From assembly GCF_000208865.1 (NCBI RefSeq), contig NC_018386.1, positions 372,001-436,000 on the forward strand: 64,000 nucleotides of DNA. Reading direction: 5' to 3'. Below the pieces are notes generated by a model, which saw only the letters and a program-made list of their open reading frames with translations, ran no database searches and was not told the DNA's origin. The DNA comes from Neospora caninum Liverpool. Taxonomy: Eukaryota > Apicomplexa > Conoidasida > Eucoccidiorida > Sarcocystidae. Positions 62,301 through 64,000 of this stretch are shown here, piece after piece. Position 1 is the first letter of the stretch, and each line of letters starts with the position of its first letter. A program made the position numbers and the translations under genes.

Positions 62301-63382
62301 GCGATGGATCGGTCTGTGGGGTCACATGCAAATCTCTACGCGGCGGCGCTTTCGCTCAAAAGCGGAACTGCAGTCATGCTTTCGAGGCACGGTCCCCCCA
62401 GCGCGTTTTCTCTCCAGGGAGTCTAAAGTAAACCCGACGAGGTCACGAGAGAACGCAGCTGTGAAGACACCTGGTCCGCAACACGGCACGGGAGATCGGG
62501 CTTTATTCGGACTGGGATTCTGCCCTGCCCAGCCTTTTGCTTGGGCCGACACTGCGCCACCCTTACCTCGTCCACAGACAGAGGGCGACGCTGCGCGCTC
62601 GCCTTGGGCGTCGGCGGCCTCGAACCGCTCCAGGGTGCGGAGCTCAGCGACGAGAAGAGCCGCGTCAGACTCAGGGGCGGCGGAGCGCGAGAAGACGCGA
62701 CGCCGGACGGAGACGAAAAAACAGAACCCGGCAGGCGAGAAGACGAAGCTGAAGAGTGGGAGAGAGCAGGCGAGGCGAAGGATGAAGCATGGAAGTGAGG
62801 AAACGAGCGGCAAAGGCCAGTCGAGAGACGAGAGGAGAGGACCGGCAACGAGGACGGATCTTGGATCCTGCTGCAGTCCCTCGTACCGTCTTGCGTGGAA
62901 GTTTCCCAGAGTCTGGACTCCCGGAAACGCCCCAAAGACAAAGCGGTACACCGCCGCGGGATGCGAGAGGGGTGGCTGCACGAGGAGCGGGTGCGCGCGG
63001 ACGAAAACGAAGCGGGAGACGCACGACGAGCCGACCCCCTGGAAGACGACGACGTGGAAGGTGCGCCAGGCAACGCAGAATGCGTGGAGGCCAAGGTTGA
63101 GGAGAGCCGAGCAGACACGCCAGAGACCGAAGAAGACCAGGAGAGGAACGAGAGAGAAGACGTGGCGAAGCACGTGGATGAGCGAGAGAGCGGGGTAGCG
63201 GTCCACGCCAGCAAAAGAGAAGCGCGAGGAAGCGAACCGAGGGGACACGGCAAAAGGGTAAGCGCTGAGGCACCCTGATGGACAGATGTCAGTTGAGTCC
63301 GGCGCTCTCCAGCGCTTGCGGGCGGCCTCTGGAGACGCCTCGCCATCAGCTTCAAGAGGCGGGGATCCGCCCGAGCCCCCAT
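59316..63382 (-). CDS. uS9m: Ribosomal protein uS9, probably mitochondrial, with long N-terminal extension
   Basis: uS9 sits in the small-subunit head, and its C-terminal tail reaches the P-site tRNA. Exons from the 5' end: 63382-62567, 61978-61850, 61565-61421, 60787-60675, 60356-60255, 59929-59707, 59407-59316; 539 residues, all in phase. The uS9 domain fills about 402-539: [20 protein letters not shown], then [19 protein letters not shown], then a basic tail ending in MRTWTKR. The tail end (TWTKR) resembles mitochondrial uS9 rather than the bacterial or plastid forms I know, which end in FSKR-type tails. Residues 1-272 are Ser, Arg, Leu and Ala rich with few acidic residues, as in a transit region. 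ATG 63382 is the first in frame; TTG 63427 is not credible. Exon 1 is open in all three frames, so its frame rests on splice phase at 62567/61978. An apicoplast location is the alternative. Confidence 0.9.
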
Positions 63383-64000
63383 CGCTGCTGCAGCACGACG
63401 GGAGGCGCTGAACCTGCGCGTGTTCAAGTGCAGATCGACCGAAAGAAAAGAGGAGGATAGAGGCGAAAAGAAGACCCGTCACAGAGCGGTGAAACGCTGG
63501 ACCGATACTTGGAAGTGCGAGTTGAAGCGGACGGCGGAGACAGGGGACCCATTGGAAGGAGAACCCGAAGAGACAGAGTCTAGCTTTGGCATACCAGGAC
63601 GTAGATGTATTCCCTAGGTTCACTTATACACACATACGATTACACATGCATGCGTACAAATTTAAGTATCCGCGTGATGTGTACAGACGAGAACGTTCTG
63701 CTGTCGCGAACAGCGTTTGGCACCCCCTTGACAGCGTTTTTTACGTCCATGGACGACAGCAACAACGGAACGGAGGTTTTCGTAGAGGGCGTACCTGCTC
63801 AGCTGAGAGTCCCTCAGCGCGAGCGAGGCCAAATTTCAGTTTCTGCGTCGAAAGGAGATTATCATTCCCGGAGGAACTCAGCTTGGGACACAAGACGTGT
63901 GAACGGACACCCTCTGCCGACGCTGCATGCGTGCACATGCAAGTGCGCGTTTAGCGTCAGACCGGCTTTTCCTCTGTTGAGGAAAACTTGCCTGAAGCAA
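63383..64000. promoter_or_regulatory. Upstream region of uS9m
   Basis: About 620 nt before the uS9m ATG, running to the window edge. It should contain its 5' UTR and promoter. No motif could be assigned. Confidence 0.4.

Noticed and set aside
59316..63382. Apicoplast uS9 as first choice
   Set aside because: The C-terminal TWTKR tail and Arg-rich leader without a clear signal peptide fit mitochondria better; kept as the alternative.

Overview
The window is nuclear DNA of an apicomplexan parasite. The best match is a tissue-cyst coccidian of the Toxoplasma, Hammondia or Neospora group. The reasons are gene style and composition: GC-balanced exons, many short exons split by introns of a few hundred bases, (TA)n and TGTA microsatellites inside introns, and proteins with long Ser, Arg or Glu rich insertions. 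The species cannot be fixed from this sequence alone. A run of 100 N at 59001-59100 marks an assembly gap.

I rebuilt five genes by hand, using conserved motifs, GT/AG splice sites and reading-phase continuity. (1) Positions 1-25232, + strand: the 3' part of a giant type I membrane protein. It has a cysteine-rich GCC2/GCC3 ectodomain, a cupredoxin-like juxtamembrane domain, one transmembrane helix, and a cytoplasmic part of about 1,570 residues that is mostly coiled coil and ends in a Ser/Arg tail. Its 5' end lies left of the window. (2) 27644-35508, +: BRF1, the TFIIB-like subunit of RNA polymerase III factor TFIIIB. (3) 38171-44746, -: a CAX-type Ca2+/H+ antiporter. (4) 47404-51163, +: an unrecognised protein with a long charged N-terminal half and a proline-containing hydrophobic C-terminal region. 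(5) 54112-56282, -: a PEBP-family protein with a signal peptide. (6) 59316-63382, -: ribosomal protein uS9, most likely mitochondrial, with a long N-terminal extension. (That is six entries: five complete genes plus the partial first gene.)

Layout: genes 1 and 2 run in tandem. Genes 2 and 3 converge. Genes 3 and 4 diverge from a 2.7 kb shared upstream region. Genes 4 and 5 converge across a 2.9 kb repeat-bearing spacer. Genes 5 and 6 run in tandem on the minus strand with the gap between them. The genes do not form a pathway; this is ordinary eukaryotic neighbourhood, not an operon. The most unusual object is the giant receptor-like protein, which joins a cysteine-rich outside to a very long coiled-coil inside. 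Further points of interest are the secreted PEBP, the hydrophobic C-terminus of gene 4, and a family of decayed dispersed repeats at 52.8, 53.5 and 58.0 kb.
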